Assembly: GCA_913061005.1 (NCBI GenBank)
Contig: CAJXSH010000006.1
Span: 1-64,000 of the forward strand
DNA: 64,000 nucleotides
Direction of reading: 5' to 3'
Source of the DNA: an uncultured Ectothiorhodospiraceae bacterium
GTDB lineage: Bacteria; Pseudomonadota; Gammaproteobacteria; Nitrococcales; Nitrococcaceae
Within the stretch, counting starts at the first letter, position 1, and every line of letters begins with the position of its first letter. Below the pieces are notes generated by a model. The model saw only the letters and a list, made by a program, of their open reading frames with translations. It made no database searches and was not told the DNA's origin. This document shows positions 62,629 through 64,000 of this stretch, in pieces. A program made the position numbers and the translations under genes.

Positions 62629-64000
<1,372 letters not shown>

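Overview
The window joins two very different DNAs. Positions about 6660-64000 are high-GC chromosome of a gammaproteobacterium. The gene content (tol-pal next to ruvABC, class III PHA synthase, MsrPQ, conserved dapA/gcvR/bcp/perM/bepA order, very tight overlapping genes) suggests a streamlined Ectothiorhodospiraceae-type halophile such as Spiribacter; this genus guess is inference from gene content and base composition only. Positions 1 to about 6580 are a much lower-GC mobile island that abuts the 3' end of a tRNA-Lys gene.

Island (1-6580). It carries two copies of the same module: a 190-residue stand-alone tyrosine recombinase catalytic domain on the plus strand, a convergent full-length tyrosine integrase on the minus strand, and then a tRNA 3' end. 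In module A (1-2144) the tRNA piece is a precise 45-nt tRNA-Pro(CGG) 3' half with no 5' half. In module B (about 2200-6658) it is the complete tRNA-Lys(UUU). Between the modules lie a lipoprotein, a short H-NS-like coiled-coil protein, a tightly coupled three-gene cassette of unknowns and a divergent gene with HUH-replicase-like motifs followed by iteron-like repeats. Reading by eye I found no GGCC or CCGG and only two GATC sites in the island, which fits a phage- or plasmid-like history under restriction pressure. No virion, conjugation, defence or resistance genes are visible.

Chromosome, 6.7-14.8 kb: one long minus-strand run yebC-ruvC-ruvA-ruvB-tolQ-tolR-tolA-tolB-pal-cpoB-tRNA-Lys (Holliday junction resolution and the Tol-Pal envelope system). 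14.9-20.9 kb: pabB, then the polyhydroxyalkanoate cluster phaA-phaR-phaB (plus) converging on phaE-phaC (minus). 20.9-27.6 kb: bepA, perM, a PIN-PhoH ATPase, bcp, gcvR, dapA, bamC. 27.6-35.5 kb: purL, msrP-msrQ, a DUF2007/zinc-ribbon protein and an ABC-F ATPase.

35.6-40.2 kb: a branched-chain-amino-acid-type ABC transporter whose binding-protein gene faces livHMGF. 40.2-43.9 kb: slyD, an EamA transporter and oligopeptidase B. 43.8-50.4 kb: a complete malonate utilisation locus, matPQMAB (TRAP transporter, malonyl-CoA decarboxylase, malonyl-CoA synthetase) with divergent GntR regulator matR and a clear palindromic operator. 50.3-56.7 kb: DUF2058 protein, a second EamA transporter, an SHOCT lipoprotein, superoxide dismutase, a DUF2334 deacetylase coupled to an unusual sulfotransferase-glycosyltransferase fusion, and an IalB-like secreted protein. 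56.7-64 kb: metH, a small membrane protein, a LoiP-like metalloprotease, purU and the 5'-truncated ettA.
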